Assembly: GCF_018588885.1 (NCBI RefSeq) | Contig: NZ_JAFFIW010000009.1 | Coordinates: 1-64,000, forward strand | Direction: 5' to 3' | Length of the DNA stretch: 64,000 bases | Source: Mesorhizobium sp. dw_380 | GTDB taxonomy: Bacteria; Pseudomonadota; Alphaproteobacteria; Rhizobiales; Rhizobiaceae | Shown here: piece after piece, positions 9,985 through 18,770 of the stretch | Layout of the letters: each line of letters opens with the position of its first letter | Numbering within the stretch: position 1 is the stretch's first letter | The notes under the pieces: model-generated | Seen by the model: only the letters and a program-made list of their open reading frames with translations | Database searches by the model: none | Told to the model about the DNA's origin: nothing | Program-made: the position numbers and the translations under genes

Positions 9985-10006
9985 GCCCCGCCATGACGCG
10001 GGGCTT
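9985..10006 (+). terminator. Hairpin after ihfA
   Basis: GCCCCGC (9985-9991) pairs with GCGGGGC (9998-10004) around a CATGAC loop, but only two T follow. It is a probable but imperfect terminator, 24 bp after the stop. Confidence 0.5.
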
Positions 10007-10143
10007 GAATATTGCTTCACAAACCGCTGAAATAAGGTCCGATTCGGCAGCATGGCCGGATGGGTGTTCAGCGTATGATCCATTCCGCGCAACGGAATGA
10101 GCTTCTCTTTGGTGAGCCTGATCTCGTTGAAGACCGTTCCGGA

Positions 10144-10159
10144 TCACGCTCCAGCGTGA
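10144..10159 (+). promoter_or_regulatory. Palindrome over the ribosome binding site of the MerR gene
   Basis: TCACGCT-CC-AGCGTGA is a perfect 16-bp dyad that ends in the TGAGGA ribosome-binding site, 12 bp before the ATG at 10172. It could be an operator or an RNA hairpin that hides the Shine-Dalgarno sequence. A second small dyad, CATTCCG-CGCAA-CGGAATG, lies at 10081-10099. Confidence 0.4.
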
Positions 10160-10171
10160 GGATTTTCGCCC

Positions 10172-10711
10172 ATGGACAAGAGCCCTGACGCCTTCCGCAC
10201 CATCAGCGAGGTCGCCGAAGATCTCGACCTGCCGCAACATGTGTTGCGCTTCTGGGAAACGCGCTTCAACCAGATCAAGCCGATGAAGCGCGGCGGCGGC
10301 CGTCGCTACTACCGGCCGCAGGATGTCGAGCTGATCAAGGGCATCCGCCACATGCTCTATGACCAGGGCTACACCATCAAGGGCGTGCAGAAGCTGCTGC
10401 GCGAAAACGGCAATCATTTCCTGGTCGCCATCGGCAATGGCGACATGGCCGCCGTCGAGGCGATCTCGCAGCGAAAGCAGGCCGACCAGGTGCCGCTGAC
10501 GCCGGCAGCGCAGCCGCGCGGCGGGGACGATGAACTGGTTGGCCAGCCGAGGGTCAAGCCCAGCCGCCGCTTTTTCGGCCTGGGCAAGGGCGATGAGGAA
10601 GGTCCGGTTCAGCCGGACGCGTCGAAACTCTCGCGCGACAATCGCGCGCTGCTGCAGGAAGCACTGTTCGACCTGCTGGAGTGCAAGCGACTGCTCGACC
10701 AGGTGCGCTGA
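10172..10711 (+). CDS. MerR-family transcriptional regulator
   Basis: 179-aa regulator. An N-terminal MerR helix-turn-helix (about residues 8-75: [22 protein letters not shown], then [20 protein letters not shown]) is followed by a variable region rich in Pro, Gly and charged residues, and a short helical end. It lacks the Cys pattern of metal sensors. This MerR gene follows ihfA in many Rhizobiales and has no assigned ligand that I know of. The dyad at 10144-10159 may be its autoregulatory site. GAGGA precedes the ATG. Confidence 0.88.
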   Translation: MDKSPDAFRTISEVAEDLDLPQHVLRFWETRFNQIKPMKRGGGRRYYRPQDVELIKGIRHMLYDQGYTIKGVQKLLRENGNHFLVAIGNGDMAAVEAISQRKQADQVPLTPAAQPRGGDDELVGQPRVKPSRRFFGLGKGDEEGPVQPDASKLSRDNRALLQEALFDLLECKRLLDQVR

Positions 10712-10811
10712 CCGCGGCGCGAAGTGCTGAAGCCTCGAAACCGGAACCCGCCTTGGCGTGGGGCGTTACGTTTCCTTCTGCAAGACGTCGTTTAGCAAGA
10801 CAAGGAAACGC

Positions 10812-11117
10812 ATGATGGCATCATTTTCGACCCTTTCGGACATCGACCTCGAAAAGCAGGTCGCGGCCCTGTCGAGGGAGATCGCGGCGTTGCGCAAGGC
10901 AGTGTCAAAGCGGGGCGGCGCATACTACGAAGACAGCCGCGATGCCGCTCTGGAAACATATTCGGATCTTGCCGGACGTCTGCGCGATGCCATGCCGGCG
11001 ATCCGCAAACAAGGCAAGGTGATCGAGAGGTCGGCCCGCGATCATCCGGCGGTGGCCGCCACGGTGGGCCTTGTGGTGCTCGGCTTGATCGCCAGCCTGT
11101 TGTTCAGCCGCCGCTGA
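10812..11117 (+). CDS. DUF883/ElaB-like membrane-anchored protein
   Basis: 101 aa. An N-terminal amphipathic, probably coiled-coil region (LEKQVAALSREIAALRKAV, then ALETYSDLAGRLRDAM) leads to a single C-terminal membrane segment (AATVGLVVLGLIASLLF) and a short RR tail. This layout matches the DUF883/ElaB family, tail-anchored proteins some of which bind ribosomes in stationary phase. AAGGAA lies 4-7 nt before two consecutive ATGs (10812, 10815); either may be used. The ribosome link is only family knowledge and nothing in the context confirms it. Confidence 0.75.
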   Translation: MMASFSTLSDIDLEKQVAALSREIAALRKAVSKRGGAYYEDSRDAALETYSDLAGRLRDAMPAIRKQGKVIERSARDHPAVAATVGLVVLGLIASLLFSRR

Positions 11118-11418
11118 GGTGCCTGCGGGTGATGACTTCGAGGCGGAAAAGATCGCGGCTCACCTCGGGCGGCCGCCATTAGCGATGCCGGTCGTTGCTC
11201 TGGCATCTGGCGCGTAGCGCGTCGGCATCGCGATTTGGCTCCGCCTGAAAGATTCCGCTTACCGTCGCGGTATCGGGATTAGCGCCGAAAGTCCTGGGCC
11301 AGCGGTGTCGTCACGCTAAGGTCGATAGCCCCCGCTTCACGTCGAAGCCTTGGATGACCCAGGAGAGGCCAGCCTTGAGCAAGATCCCAAGGCCGGTCTT
11401 CTCGCTGGCAGTCTGTAC
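11118..11418. other. Intergenic region with a 9-bp inverted repeat
   Basis: 301 bp between convergent genes, with no credible coding frame. GCGATGCCG (11182-11190) and CGGCATCGC (11223-11231) form a 9-bp inverted repeat around a 32-nt loop that itself holds GCGC-GTA-GCGC. No T run follows, so it is not a standard terminator. Confidence 0.4.
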
Positions 11419-11610
11419 TTAGTAGGCCTTATTCACGTGGTGGTGATGGTGAACGCGGTGGTGGTGACGAACATGATGACGATGATGAATGCGGTGATGA
11501 CGGTGATGCTTCGCCATCGGGGCGGCATCCGCGCTGGTCGCGCCGATGACCGGCACCGTGAAAGCAAGTGCAACTGCAAGCCCAAGGGCCGAGAGGAGGG
11601 ACTTCTTCAT
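11419..11610 (-). CDS. Small histidine-rich exported protein
   Basis: 63 aa. A Sec signal peptide (KK, hydrophobic LLSALGLAVALAFTVPVIG, likely cleavage after ATSADA) is followed by a mature part of about 35 residues that contains 16 His in HH/HHH/HHHHH clusters with spaced Arg. The composition suggests periplasmic binding of Ni, Zn, Cu or Co, or a pH buffer role; this is inference from composition alone. It stands alone, with a 195-bp upstream gap before the next gene on the same strand. The frame is reliable because the signal peptide is textbook. Confidence 0.75.
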   Translation of the reverse strand: MKKSLLSALGLAVALAFTVPVIGATSADAAPMAKHHRHHRIHHRHHVRHHHRVHHHHHVNKAY

Positions 11611-11805
11611 GGATCGTTTCCTTTTTCGCGGGCAGATTTATAATCGGGTCGACGCCCGACCGCCGCGCATGGAATTACGCGCCCGAATTTTTTCGTCAGT
11701 ATTTCCTGATTGTAGAATTTTGTTTCTGGAGTGTTTCCGCGCAATCGGGGGCTGTACCGTCACCATCGCGCAGGCCGAAGGCTGCGCCCATGGCACCTGT
11801 TCTGG

Positions 11806-12417
11806 CTACATCGGCGGGACCACGCCGTTGTTTCCCACCACGACACGGCTGGAACTCAGCGTCCCGTCAGACTCCCGCTGAGCGGGAATGAAGACGGTCG
11901 TGCCCGGCTTGAGATCGGTCGGCGTGGCCGGGGCGAAGGTCACGACAGGCGTGCTGTCGGGGATCGAAATCTTCTTTGTCTGGCCGTTGTCATAGGTCAG
12001 CGTGACGGCGCGTCCGTTTATGTCGGTAACGCCGGCGACGGTGCCGTTGGTCATGCGGCTATTCGGCTGCAGGTCCCACGGGCGATCACCCTCGCCAGTG
12101 CCCTTCAAGGCGGCTGGGAAAATCACCACCTCCAGTGCGCCGCTGCCGCCATCTGCCTTCGAGACGGAGGCGATGCCGAGGAAATCGCCCTGCTTGATGT
12201 CCTTTTCGGAGGCGCTGGCGACGCCGGAAATCTTCCAGCCGGTATTGAGCTTAATCGCCGAGGTATCGCCCTGGCGGGTTTTAACGGTCAGCAGCGATGG
12301 CTCGAAGTTGACCACAGTGCCCCGCACGCGCATCGCGTCCGCCGCCTGGGCGCCCGCAGCGGCAATGGAAAGGCTGGTGATCGCGCCAAGCACGACCATG
12401 ACTGTCTTGAAGTTCAT
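11806..12417 (-). CDS. Exported protein with OB-like repeat domains
   Basis: 203 aa with a Sec signal peptide (cleavage near AAGAQAADA) and two related beta-rich modules: RVRGTVVNFEPSLLTVKT with IKQGDFLGIASV, then NGTVAGVTDINGRAVTLTYD with LKPGTTVFIPAQ. The pattern 'G-T-V-x-[VN]-x-G..L-T-V....LKxGxxV' resembles the DUF5666 family of periplasmic proteins with no known activity. It lies upstream, on the same strand, of the His-rich gene but 195 bp away, so co-transcription is uncertain. No catalytic motif is visible. Confidence 0.7.
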   Translation of the reverse strand: MNFKTVMVVLGAITSLSIAAAGAQAADAMRVRGTVVNFEPSLLTVKTRQGDTSAIKLNTGWKISGVASASEKDIKQGDFLGIASVSKADGGSGALEVVIFPAALKGTGEGDRPWDLQPNSRMTNGTVAGVTDINGRAVTLTYDNGQTKKISIPDSTPVVTFAPATPTDLKPGTTVFIPAQRESDGTLSSSRVVVGNNGVVPPM

Positions 12418-12685
12418 TGCAGATATCCTTCTGGGAACGGGCTGGCTGGAACCGGATGGTTTTCACGCCAGCGCATCAGAACAACGAACAGGTGGGCCTA
12501 AACCTCCGAGCAAAAAGGTGGCTGGGGTGTTCAAAAGAACTTGATGGCGTGTGAAACCGCCTCGCAGGCATCCGGTTCACGATAGCGTGACGGGGTCTTG
12601 GCAAATCGCCGGCGAGCGGGCATCTTCCTGCTCGTCTCAGGCAACATCCATTTTGATCAAACTCTTTCAGCCACCGGAGTTGCCA

Positions 12686-12970
12686 ATGCCCCACAATGCA
12701 AAAAGCCATGCCCTCTCCGAACCGTTAGCCAGTGAGGTCGGGCCTCATTACAGCTCCCTCAGAGCCATGCGGGAAGCCCGCGGATACAGTCTGGAAGAGC
12801 TTTCTCTGACCTGCGGCCTCGCGGTCGACGAAATCGAGGACATCGAGAACGGCAGGGCGGCCGATCCGGCGAAGCTGCGTCGTATCGCGTCCGCGCTTCG
12901 GCTGCCTCAGGACGCTCCCATTGCTTCCGCCGCACCGACACGGGCCCCACAAGGCCGGCCGCTGGCATAG
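12686..12970 (+). CDS. Small XRE-type helix-turn-helix protein
   Basis: 94 aa with one HTH_3/XRE domain in residues 25-75 (LRAMREARGYSLEELSLTCG, then EIEDIENGRAADPAKLRRIASAL). The ATG at 12686 has GGAG 6 nt upstream; the frame is open further upstream but without a ribosome site. It has no ligand or multimerisation domain beyond a short tail. It could be an antitoxin-like or stand-alone repressor, but no toxin gene is adjacent. It is followed by a strong terminator. Confidence 0.75.
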   Translation: MPHNAKSHALSEPLASEVGPHYSSLRAMREARGYSLEELSLTCGLAVDEIEDIENGRAADPAKLRRIASALRLPQDAPIASAAPTRAPQGRPLA

Positions 12971-12993
12971 AATCAGCAACAGGCATGCCCGAG

Positions 12994-13025
12994 AAACCCG
13001 CCAAGGCCCGCTTGGCGGGTTTCTT
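12994..13025 (+). terminator. Terminator after the XRE gene
   Basis: AAACCCGCCAAG (12994-13005) and CTTGGCGGGTTT (13011-13022) form a 12-bp stem with a 5-nt loop, then CTTGTT. It is 24 bp after the stop. Confidence 0.85.
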
Positions 13026-13148
13026 GTTGACGCCGCATTGGTCTCCAGCAGGCCGGGCTTGCCGAATTGTCAATCGCACGTGTTTATACGTGCGGCATCC
13101 AAATCCGCCTCAATCGCGCCGTGCATTTTTGAATCGTGGTTTTTCGAT

Positions 13149-13610
13149 ATGAGCCTGGAATCTGTTCGTGCTTTCTTCGCCGTTTATGCGCCTGATATCG
13201 AGGTTGTCGTTACGGAAGCGAGTTCGGCGACGGTAACGCTGGCGGCGGAGGCGCATGGCGTCCTGCCGGCGCAGATCGCCAAGACCATCTGCCTGCGCGT
13301 CGGCGATCGCACCATGCTCGTCGTGACCAGCGGCATCGCCAGACTGGACAACCGCAAGTTCAAGGACCAGTTCGGCGGCAAGCCGCGCATGCTCGACGCC
13401 GCCGAGGTTCTCGAGGCCACAAGTCATCCGGTTGGCGGCGTCTGCCCGTTCGGCCTGCCGTCGCCGCTGCCGGTCTATTGCGACCTATCGCTGCGCGAAT
13501 TCGACGAGGTCGTCCCCGCCGCCGGCGCCACCAACGCGGCGGTACGGATCGCGCCGCAGCGCATGGTCGAGCTTGCCGGCGCTGAATGGGTGGACGTCTG
13601 TCAAGGCTAG
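13149..13610 (+). CDS. YbaK/EbsC-family aminoacyl-tRNA deacylase
   Basis: 153-aa single-domain protein of the YbaK/EbsC/ProX superfamily, which clears mischarged aminoacyl-tRNAs. Family hallmarks are the conserved Lys region ALPAQIAKTICLRVGD-like (QIAKTICLRVG), the strand LVVTSGIARLDNRKFK and the glycine-rich GGVCPFGLPSPLPVYCDLSL. The ATG at 13149 follows a weak ribosome site; longer upstream frames run into a terminator. It ends 85 bp before tRNA-Pro, which is interesting because some family members edit tRNA-Pro, but the adjacency may be chance. Confidence 0.85.
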   Translation: MSLESVRAFFAVYAPDIEVVVTEASSATVTLAAEAHGVLPAQIAKTICLRVGDRTMLVVTSGIARLDNRKFKDQFGGKPRMLDAAEVLEATSHPVGGVCPFGLPSPLPVYCDLSLREFDEVVPAAGATNAAVRIAPQRMVELAGAEWVDVCQG

Positions 13611-13695
13611 GTGAGGTTCGGGAATGCCAACATCACGACAGTCGCCGAATTTCGGTTGACCCGAGCGGGGTTATCACGATACATCGCGACCGGTC

Positions 13696-13772
<77 letters not shown>

Positions 13773-13800
13773 TTAGTTCCTTGAAATCCCTAGTTTTATC

Positions 13801-13826
13801 GAAGGCGCCTGTGGGCGCCCTTTCTC
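13801..13826 (+). terminator. Terminator after tRNA-Pro
   Basis: GGCGCC (13804-13809) pairs with GGCGCC (13814-13819) around TGTG, extended by flanking AA/CTT, then TTTCT. It is 29 bp after the tRNA. Confidence 0.7.
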
Positions 13827-14047
13827 GTTTTCGGAACGGAAAGGCGATCCAATCGCCCGAGTCGGACCTCGGAGCCGCGAAAAAGTCCGAACTGGCAGCG
13901 AATGTTCCTGCATCCGTGCACGTCGGCGATTGTGGAATTCTCCTACAATTCAGCCCTTCGCTGTTCCTTGGGTGCCCACACCCACAGCCCGCTGCACTCC
14001 CAAAGAAGTCCCAGCGGCGGGTTGATCCCCGTGCGAGCCAACATTTT

Positions 14048-14275
14048 TTATTTTGGCGATGGCGGCTGAGCCGAGTTCAGCCGGCGGGCGACCGTGTAGG
14101 CAAACACTACCCCCCGAGCTTCATCAGTTACGCGAATCCAGTCCCTCGCCCATCTTTGAGATGCTGTCTCGCAGGCATTCATTTGCGATGCGGCCACAGC
14201 AGGGCCGGTCGCTTCGACTGCCTTGGATCTGATTACCCGATCGTAGCGCATTTCCGCGACATCGTAGATTGGCAT
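14048..14275 (-). CDS. Small hypothetical protein
   Basis: 75 aa beginning MPIYDVAEMRYDRVIRSKAV and ending in a basic, Ser/Pro tail. It has a beta-alpha-beta look (YDRVIRSKAVEA, then WARDWIRVTDEARGVVFAY) that resembles short conserved proteins of rhizobia I cannot name. The ATG at 14275 has AGGG 8 nt upstream. The frame also extends upstream to 14374, but that part looks unlike a protein. It is the only plausible gene in the roughly 1-kb stretch between tRNA-Pro and the polysaccharide cluster. Confidence 0.45.
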   Translation of the reverse strand: MPIYDVAEMRYDRVIRSKAVEATGPAVAASQMNACETASQRWARDWIRVTDEARGVVFAYTVARRLNSAQPPSPK

Positions 14276-14760
14276 GCCACCCGCCCTGCAAACCCTACAC
14301 CCCATAAGGTAGTATTGCGCGGCGCAAGCTCGCCCGCAAGTGGCAAGGTATGGGGCAGATCTGGCGTTGGACACTTCACCGATGCTTAAGTCGAGACCAA
14401 AATCCCGGAGATTTCTGAAGTTTCAAGGCGGCCCGGTACCCGCGTTGGGTTGATTGGGGCACCGGGCCTAGCCAGCGGACTGTTAAGGGACCACGCGCTG
14501 GCTGGCGAATATATGCACAGACGCTAATATGCCGAAGCATGCAAATGAAGGAACCTGGCGATGAAAAGCCGGTTGCGATCTTCGTCGTTTCCGTTTTGAG
14601 AAGCACATCGGCGCACGGTCCTGACGACGAATGATGTTCGCGATGGCGCAGGAGATTGGCGACAAGGTGCGCATCAGTGGCCTAAGGGATTGGGAACTTG
14701 TCCATTTCGAACCAGGACTTCTCTGAGTCCGCCTGAGCTGGACCTGGCCAGATCAGGCCT
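14276..14760. other. Gene-poor region with two adjacent stem-loops
   Basis: 485 bp without a credible gene. It contains two tandem inverted repeats: GGCCCGGT (14430-14437) with ACCGGGCC (14461-14468), extended by CCC/GGG inside, and AGCCAGCG (14470-14477) with CGCTGGCT (14496-14503). Together they span 14430-14503 and could fold as a two-hairpin RNA or be a mobile-element remnant. Nothing else was recognised. Confidence 0.4.
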
Positions 14761-16008
14761 TTACCTTCTTGTTGGAGCCAGAGTCGGCGGCAACCGCTGA
14801 TGGCGGTATTCCAATGCGATGGCGCCCCAGATCAGGCCGAGCAGCAGGTAGACATGGCGCCAGTGGTCGATGTCGATGAAGGTGCCGAGCCCGATATTGC
14901 CGATGAAGGCGACATAGGCGCACAGGAGATAGGGCTGCCACGGCCGGTCGCGCAGAAGGATTCGAAATCCGGCTCCGATGGTCCACAGGACGAGCGTCAG
15001 GAACGACACGAAGCCTAGCCAGCCATAGTCCATCAGCATCTTCAGCCAGATGTCGTGCGTGTCCTCCCCGAAGATCGTGCCGAAGACCAGCGGCCCGATG
15101 CCGAATGGGTGCTCCATCGCCATCTGGAATCCGAGCGTGTAGCGGGCGAAGCGGCCGAGGCGGGCGGTGTCGTAGCTCTGCTCGAGATGCGCGCGGTTGG
15201 AGAACATCTCCGACACCCCGGGCAGCTGCAAGATGACGATGATGGCGACCGCAAGCAACGACAATGCGGCGATGGTCATGATCACCACGCGCAGCCGGAA
15301 CATGCCGCTGGCGCTCTGCAGGAACAGGCAGCCGGTGAGCAGGATCGCCGAAATGGCGAACATGCCCCAGGCGCCGCGCGAGAAGGAGAAGAAGATGCCG
15401 GCCGTTATGATCAGCAGCGGCACCGCCAGCAGCGGCATGCGCGAGACCGACCCAGTCAGGATCAGATAGAGCAGGTAGATGCCGGGCAGCACCAGGAAAG
15501 GTCCGAAGACGTTCGGATCCTGGAACGCGCCGGCGGCGCGGTCATATTTGGTGAACATTTCCGCGCCGGGAAAGGCGTGGAAGTAGCCGGCTATGCCGAG
15601 CAGCGAGGTCATCACGGCCGAGATCACATAAGCAATGAAGATCAACCGGTAGAGGCTCGGCCGTGTGGCCGTGACGGAGGCGAAGAACACCGCGCTGAAA
15701 GCAAGAAACAGCGATACCGAGAGATAGAGCGGCGTGTTGGCGAGGTCCGCCATCTGCGTCATCGAAATCATGCCGCCGATATTCATCGTCACCAGCAGCA
15801 CCAGCAAAGGCACGGCAGCACGGGAAATCTTCAGGCTGAAGAGAGCCCAGATGATGATCAGCCCGGCCATGTAGATTTCGTAAGGCGCCGGCTCGCTGAT
15901 GACGAAGCCGGACAGAAGGATGCCGAACACCACCGCACTGGAAGAAATCAGCGCGATCAGCTTGGCGTTGACCGCGCCCGGTGACAGTTCGTGGGAAATC
16001 GCGCTCAA
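14761..16008 (-). CDS. O-antigen ligase / Wzy-type polymerase family membrane protein
   Basis: 415-aa polytopic membrane protein, about 11-12 membrane segments, with the Wzy_C domain. The large periplasmic loop between the later helices (about 265-320, from SNRAHLEQSYDTARLGRFAR to MEHPFGIGPLVFG) carries the Arg/His and 'HPFGIGP' features typical of the family. It polymerises or ligates lipid-linked repeat units. It overlaps the phosphoglycosyltransferase gene by 4 bp (ATGA), so it is the last gene of the wza-GT4-PGT-wzy run. Polymerase versus ligase cannot be settled from sequence alone. Confidence 0.88.
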   Translation of the reverse strand: MSAISHELSPGAVNAKLIALISSSAVVFGILLSGFVISEPAPYEIYMAGLIIIWALFSLKISRAAVPLLVLLVTMNIGGMISMTQMADLANTPLYLSVSLFLAFSAVFFASVTATRPSLYRLIFIAYVISAVMTSLLGIAGYFHAFPGAEMFTKYDRAAGAFQDPNVFGPFLVLPGIYLLYLILTGSVSRMPLLAVPLLIITAGIFFSFSRGAWGMFAISAILLTGCLFLQSASGMFRLRVVIMTIAALSLLAVAIIVILQLPGVSEMFSNRAHLEQSYDTARLGRFARYTLGFQMAMEHPFGIGPLVFGTIFGEDTHDIWLKMLMDYGWLGFVSFLTLVLWTIGAGFRILLRDRPWQPYLLCAYVAFIGNIGLGTFIDIDHWRHVYLLLGLIWGAIALEYRHQRLPPTLAPTRR

Positions 16009-17540
16009 TAGGCGTTTTCCGTGTTGAGCAACCGGACCGGAGTCAGGAACAGGATCCGCAGGTCGAACAGCAGCGACCAGTTCTCGATGTAATAGAGGTC
16101 ATACTCCGTCCGCATGCGGATCTTCTCGTTGGTGTCCATCTCGCCGCGCCAGCCGTTGATCTGCGCCCAGCCGGTGACACCGGGCTTGACCTTGTGGCGT
16201 GCGAAATAGCCGTCGACCACCTCGTTGTAGAGAAGGTTGTGCGACTGCGCGGCGATGGCGTGCGGGCGCGGCCCGACCAGCGACAGCGTACCGAGCAGCG
16301 AGTTGAAGAACTGCGGCAACTCGTCGATCGAGGTCTTGCGGATGAAGCGGCCGACACGGGTGACGCGCGAGTCGTTCTTGGTCACCGTCTGCTTGGCGGT
16401 CGGGTCCGACCTGTCGGCATACATCGAGCGGAATTTGTAGACCTCGATCACCTCGTTGTTGAAACCATGCCTCTTCTGGCGAAACAGCACCGGCCCCTTG
16501 CTGTCGAGCTTGATGGCGATTGCGGTGGCCAGCATGACCGGCGAGAACACCACGATGCCGATAAGGCTGAAGATGATGTCGAAGGCACGCTTGGCGACTG
16601 AATCCCAGTCGTTGATCGGCTTGTCGAAGATGTCGAGCATCGGCACCGAGCCGATGAAGGAATAGGCGCGCGGACGGAACTGCAGCGCGTTTGAATGCGC
16701 AGAAAGCCGGATATCGACCGGCAGCACCCACAGCTTCTTCAACAACTGCAGCACGCGTGTTTCAGCGGTCAGCGGCAGCGATACGATCAGCATGTCGATG
16801 CGGGCGATGCGGGCGAACTCGATCAGCTCCGAAATGGTGCCGAGCTTGGGATAGCCGGCGACGATGGGCGGCGAGCGCTTGTCGCCGCGGTCATCGAAAA
16901 TGCCGCAGATGCGGATGTCGTTGTAAGGCTGCTTTTCGACCGAGCGGATCAGGACTTCCGCGGCCTTGCCGCCGCCCACGATGACGGCGCGCCGCTCCAT
17001 GCGGCCATCGCGCGCCCAGCGCCGGATCAGCTTCGACATCACCAGCCTGAGGCCGAAGAGGAGAACGAAACCGACGACGAACCAGGTGCCGAACAGCAGG
17101 CGCGAATAGTCTTCCGATATCTTCACGGTGAACGCGGTCAACGCCATCAGCGCGAAGGCTCCGGCCCAGGCCAGCAGGATGCGGCTAAAATTGGCGACCG
17201 GCCGCATCAGGGAAACAACCTGGTAGCAGTCGGTGACATCGAGCAGCACCACCGCGAGGAACGACGCGGCAGCGATCGTCACCGGATACTGCCAGGCGAA
17301 GTAGTTGAAGAAACCGACATAGTAGAAATAGACGCAGAGCCCCGAAACAAACAGCAACCCGAATTCGACCATGCGCAGGACACCGCTGACCATGATCGGC
17401 GACATCGTATCGCGCCGGTACTGCGTGGCGACCTGTCGGGCGACGTCGTTCATGCCGCCGGGCGCATCGCCATCGGCAGGGCCGTCGAATTTGCGCACCG
17501 CTTCTGATGAAAAGCGACGCGCGGGGTCGATCTCGTTCAT
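16005..17540 (-). CDS. Undecaprenyl-phosphate glucose phosphotransferase (WcaJ/GumD-like)
   Basis: 511-aa polyprenyl-phosphate hexose-1-phosphate transferase, which starts repeat-unit assembly on the inner membrane. It has about 4-5 N-terminal membrane segments (residues 50-165), a CoA_binding_3-type Rossmann region (VIVGGGKAAEVLIRSVEK) and the C-terminal bacterial sugar transferase domain. The latter shows KRAFDIIFSLIGIVVFSPVM, KFRSMYADRSD, SIDELPQFFNSLLGTLSLVG-PRPH and KPGVTGWAQINGWRGEMDT. Length and architecture match TIGR03023-type enzymes, which usually transfer glucose-1-phosphate. The gene is coupled to the polymerase/ligase downstream; a 89-bp gap separates it from the GT4 gene. Confidence 0.93.
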   Translation of the reverse strand: MNEIDPARRFSSEAVRKFDGPADGDAPGGMNDVARQVATQYRRDTMSPIMVSGVLRMVEFGLLFVSGLCVYFYYVGFFNYFAWQYPVTIAAASFLAVVLLDVTDCYQVVSLMRPVANFSRILLAWAGAFALMALTAFTVKISEDYSRLLFGTWFVVGFVLLFGLRLVMSKLIRRWARDGRMERRAVIVGGGKAAEVLIRSVEKQPYNDIRICGIFDDRGDKRSPPIVAGYPKLGTISELIEFARIARIDMLIVSLPLTAETRVLQLLKKLWVLPVDIRLSAHSNALQFRPRAYSFIGSVPMLDIFDKPINDWDSVAKRAFDIIFSLIGIVVFSPVMLATAIAIKLDSKGPVLFRQKRHGFNNEVIEVYKFRSMYADRSDPTAKQTVTKNDSRVTRVGRFIRKTSIDELPQFFNSLLGTLSLVGPRPHAIAAQSHNLLYNEVVDGYFARHKVKPGVTGWAQINGWRGEMDTNEKIRMRTEYDLYYIENWSLLFDLRILFLTPVRLLNTENAY

Positions 17541-17629
17541 GGAACAGTCCGCAAGCTTCCACGGGTGATTAGCAAAAGAGAGCTAAGAAACCCTTGAAAC
17601 AACCCATGGTTTTGGAAAGGCTTGGAGAA

Positions 17630-18760
17630 CTACCTGCCGAGCGCGGCGAAATAGGCCTTCTCGATTTCGGCGGCCATGACGTCGGCGCCGAAGCGCGCCC
17701 TGAGATCGGCGGCATCGGGCATCGATTTGCTGTAGGCTGCAACGTCCGCCAGCGCTTCACTCATCTTGTCGGCGAGTTCGATCGGGTCGGGCCGGATCAG
17801 AGCAGGGGAGTCGGAACCCAGAATCTCCGGTATGCCGCCGACCGCGGTCGCAATGATGGGTCTTGCCGCGGCAAGTGTTTCCAGCACGATATACGGCATG
17901 GCTTCGGCCCGCGAGGGAACCACGACCAGCGCCGCCAGCGCGAAGGCCTCCCGGGCCGACATCGGCGGCAGGAACCGGACATGGCCTTCAAGGCCCAGCC
18001 GCTTCACCTGTGCGTGGTAGTGCGGCAGGTCGTCGCCGTCGCCGATCATCACGGCGCTCAGCGCGCGGCCGAGCTGCGGGCCGGCAGCGGCGAGGGCGTC
18101 GATGAAGATGTCCGGTCCCTTGAGGTCGCGCATCATGCCGATATAGAGCAGATCGGCGGCATCGGCGCTGATGATCACCGGTTCGAATTCGGCGGCGCGC
18201 AGTCCGTTGTAGACCAGCATGTTCGGGATCGGCGGCTCGCCCACCTTCCTGCGATAGGTCCGCCGCTCATAGTCGGAGACGAAGAGCAGGCAATCGGTGA
18301 AGCGCGCCATGAAGCGCTCCAGCGCGAAGAACAGCTTTCCGGTGGCTGTGGTTTCGTCATAGTGGAGGGAGCCGCCATGCGGCGAATAAAGGCGGGCCAC
18401 GCGAGACCTTGATACCCGCAACAATGAGCCGAACAGACGGGCATAGGCGCCACCCTTGGCGCCGTGCCCGTGCAGCACGTCCGGCCGCAATTCCTTGATG
18501 ATGCTGTAGGTGCGCCGGGCCGAGGCGAGATCGCCCGGGCCGACATGGCGCTGCATCGGCGTGCGATGAATGCCCAGCGCCAGCATGTCCTTCATCTGCC
18601 CGAACAGACGCTCCTCGAATTCGCCGCCGGTGGTCGAATCGCAGACAATGCCGACCATATGACCGGCCGCGACCTGCGCTTCCGTCAGGTCGCGCACATG
18701 CCGGAAAATTCCTCCGACGGGTGAGCGAAAGCAGTGGACGATCCTGAGAGTGTCCGCCAC
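17630..18760 (-). CDS. Family 4 glycosyltransferase
   Basis: 376-aa retaining glycosyltransferase with the GT-B fold, cytoplasmic or membrane-associated. The N-terminal acceptor domain begins ADTLRIVHCFRSPVGGIFRH, typical of GT4. The C-terminal donor domain has the EX7E motif (PSRAEAMPYIVLE) and GGIPEIL. The start is GTG at 18760, only 10 bp from the wza stop. It probably adds the second or a later sugar of the repeat unit. Only one glycosyltransferase is present here, so either the repeat is very short or others lie elsewhere. Confidence 0.92.
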   Translation of the reverse strand: MADTLRIVHCFRSPVGGIFRHVRDLTEAQVAAGHMVGIVCDSTTGGEFEERLFGQMKDMLALGIHRTPMQRHVGPGDLASARRTYSIIKELRPDVLHGHGAKGGAYARLFGSLLRVSRSRVARLYSPHGGSLHYDETTATGKLFFALERFMARFTDCLLFVSDYERRTYRRKVGEPPIPNMLVYNGLRAAEFEPVIISADAADLLYIGMMRDLKGPDIFIDALAAAGPQLGRALSAVMIGDGDDLPHYHAQVKRLGLEGHVRFLPPMSAREAFALAALVVVPSRAEAMPYIVLETLAAARPIIATAVGGIPEILGSDSPALIRPDPIELADKMSEALADVAAYSKSMPDAADLRARFGADVMAAEIEKAYFAALGR

Positions 18761-18770
18761 GTGGTGTCTG

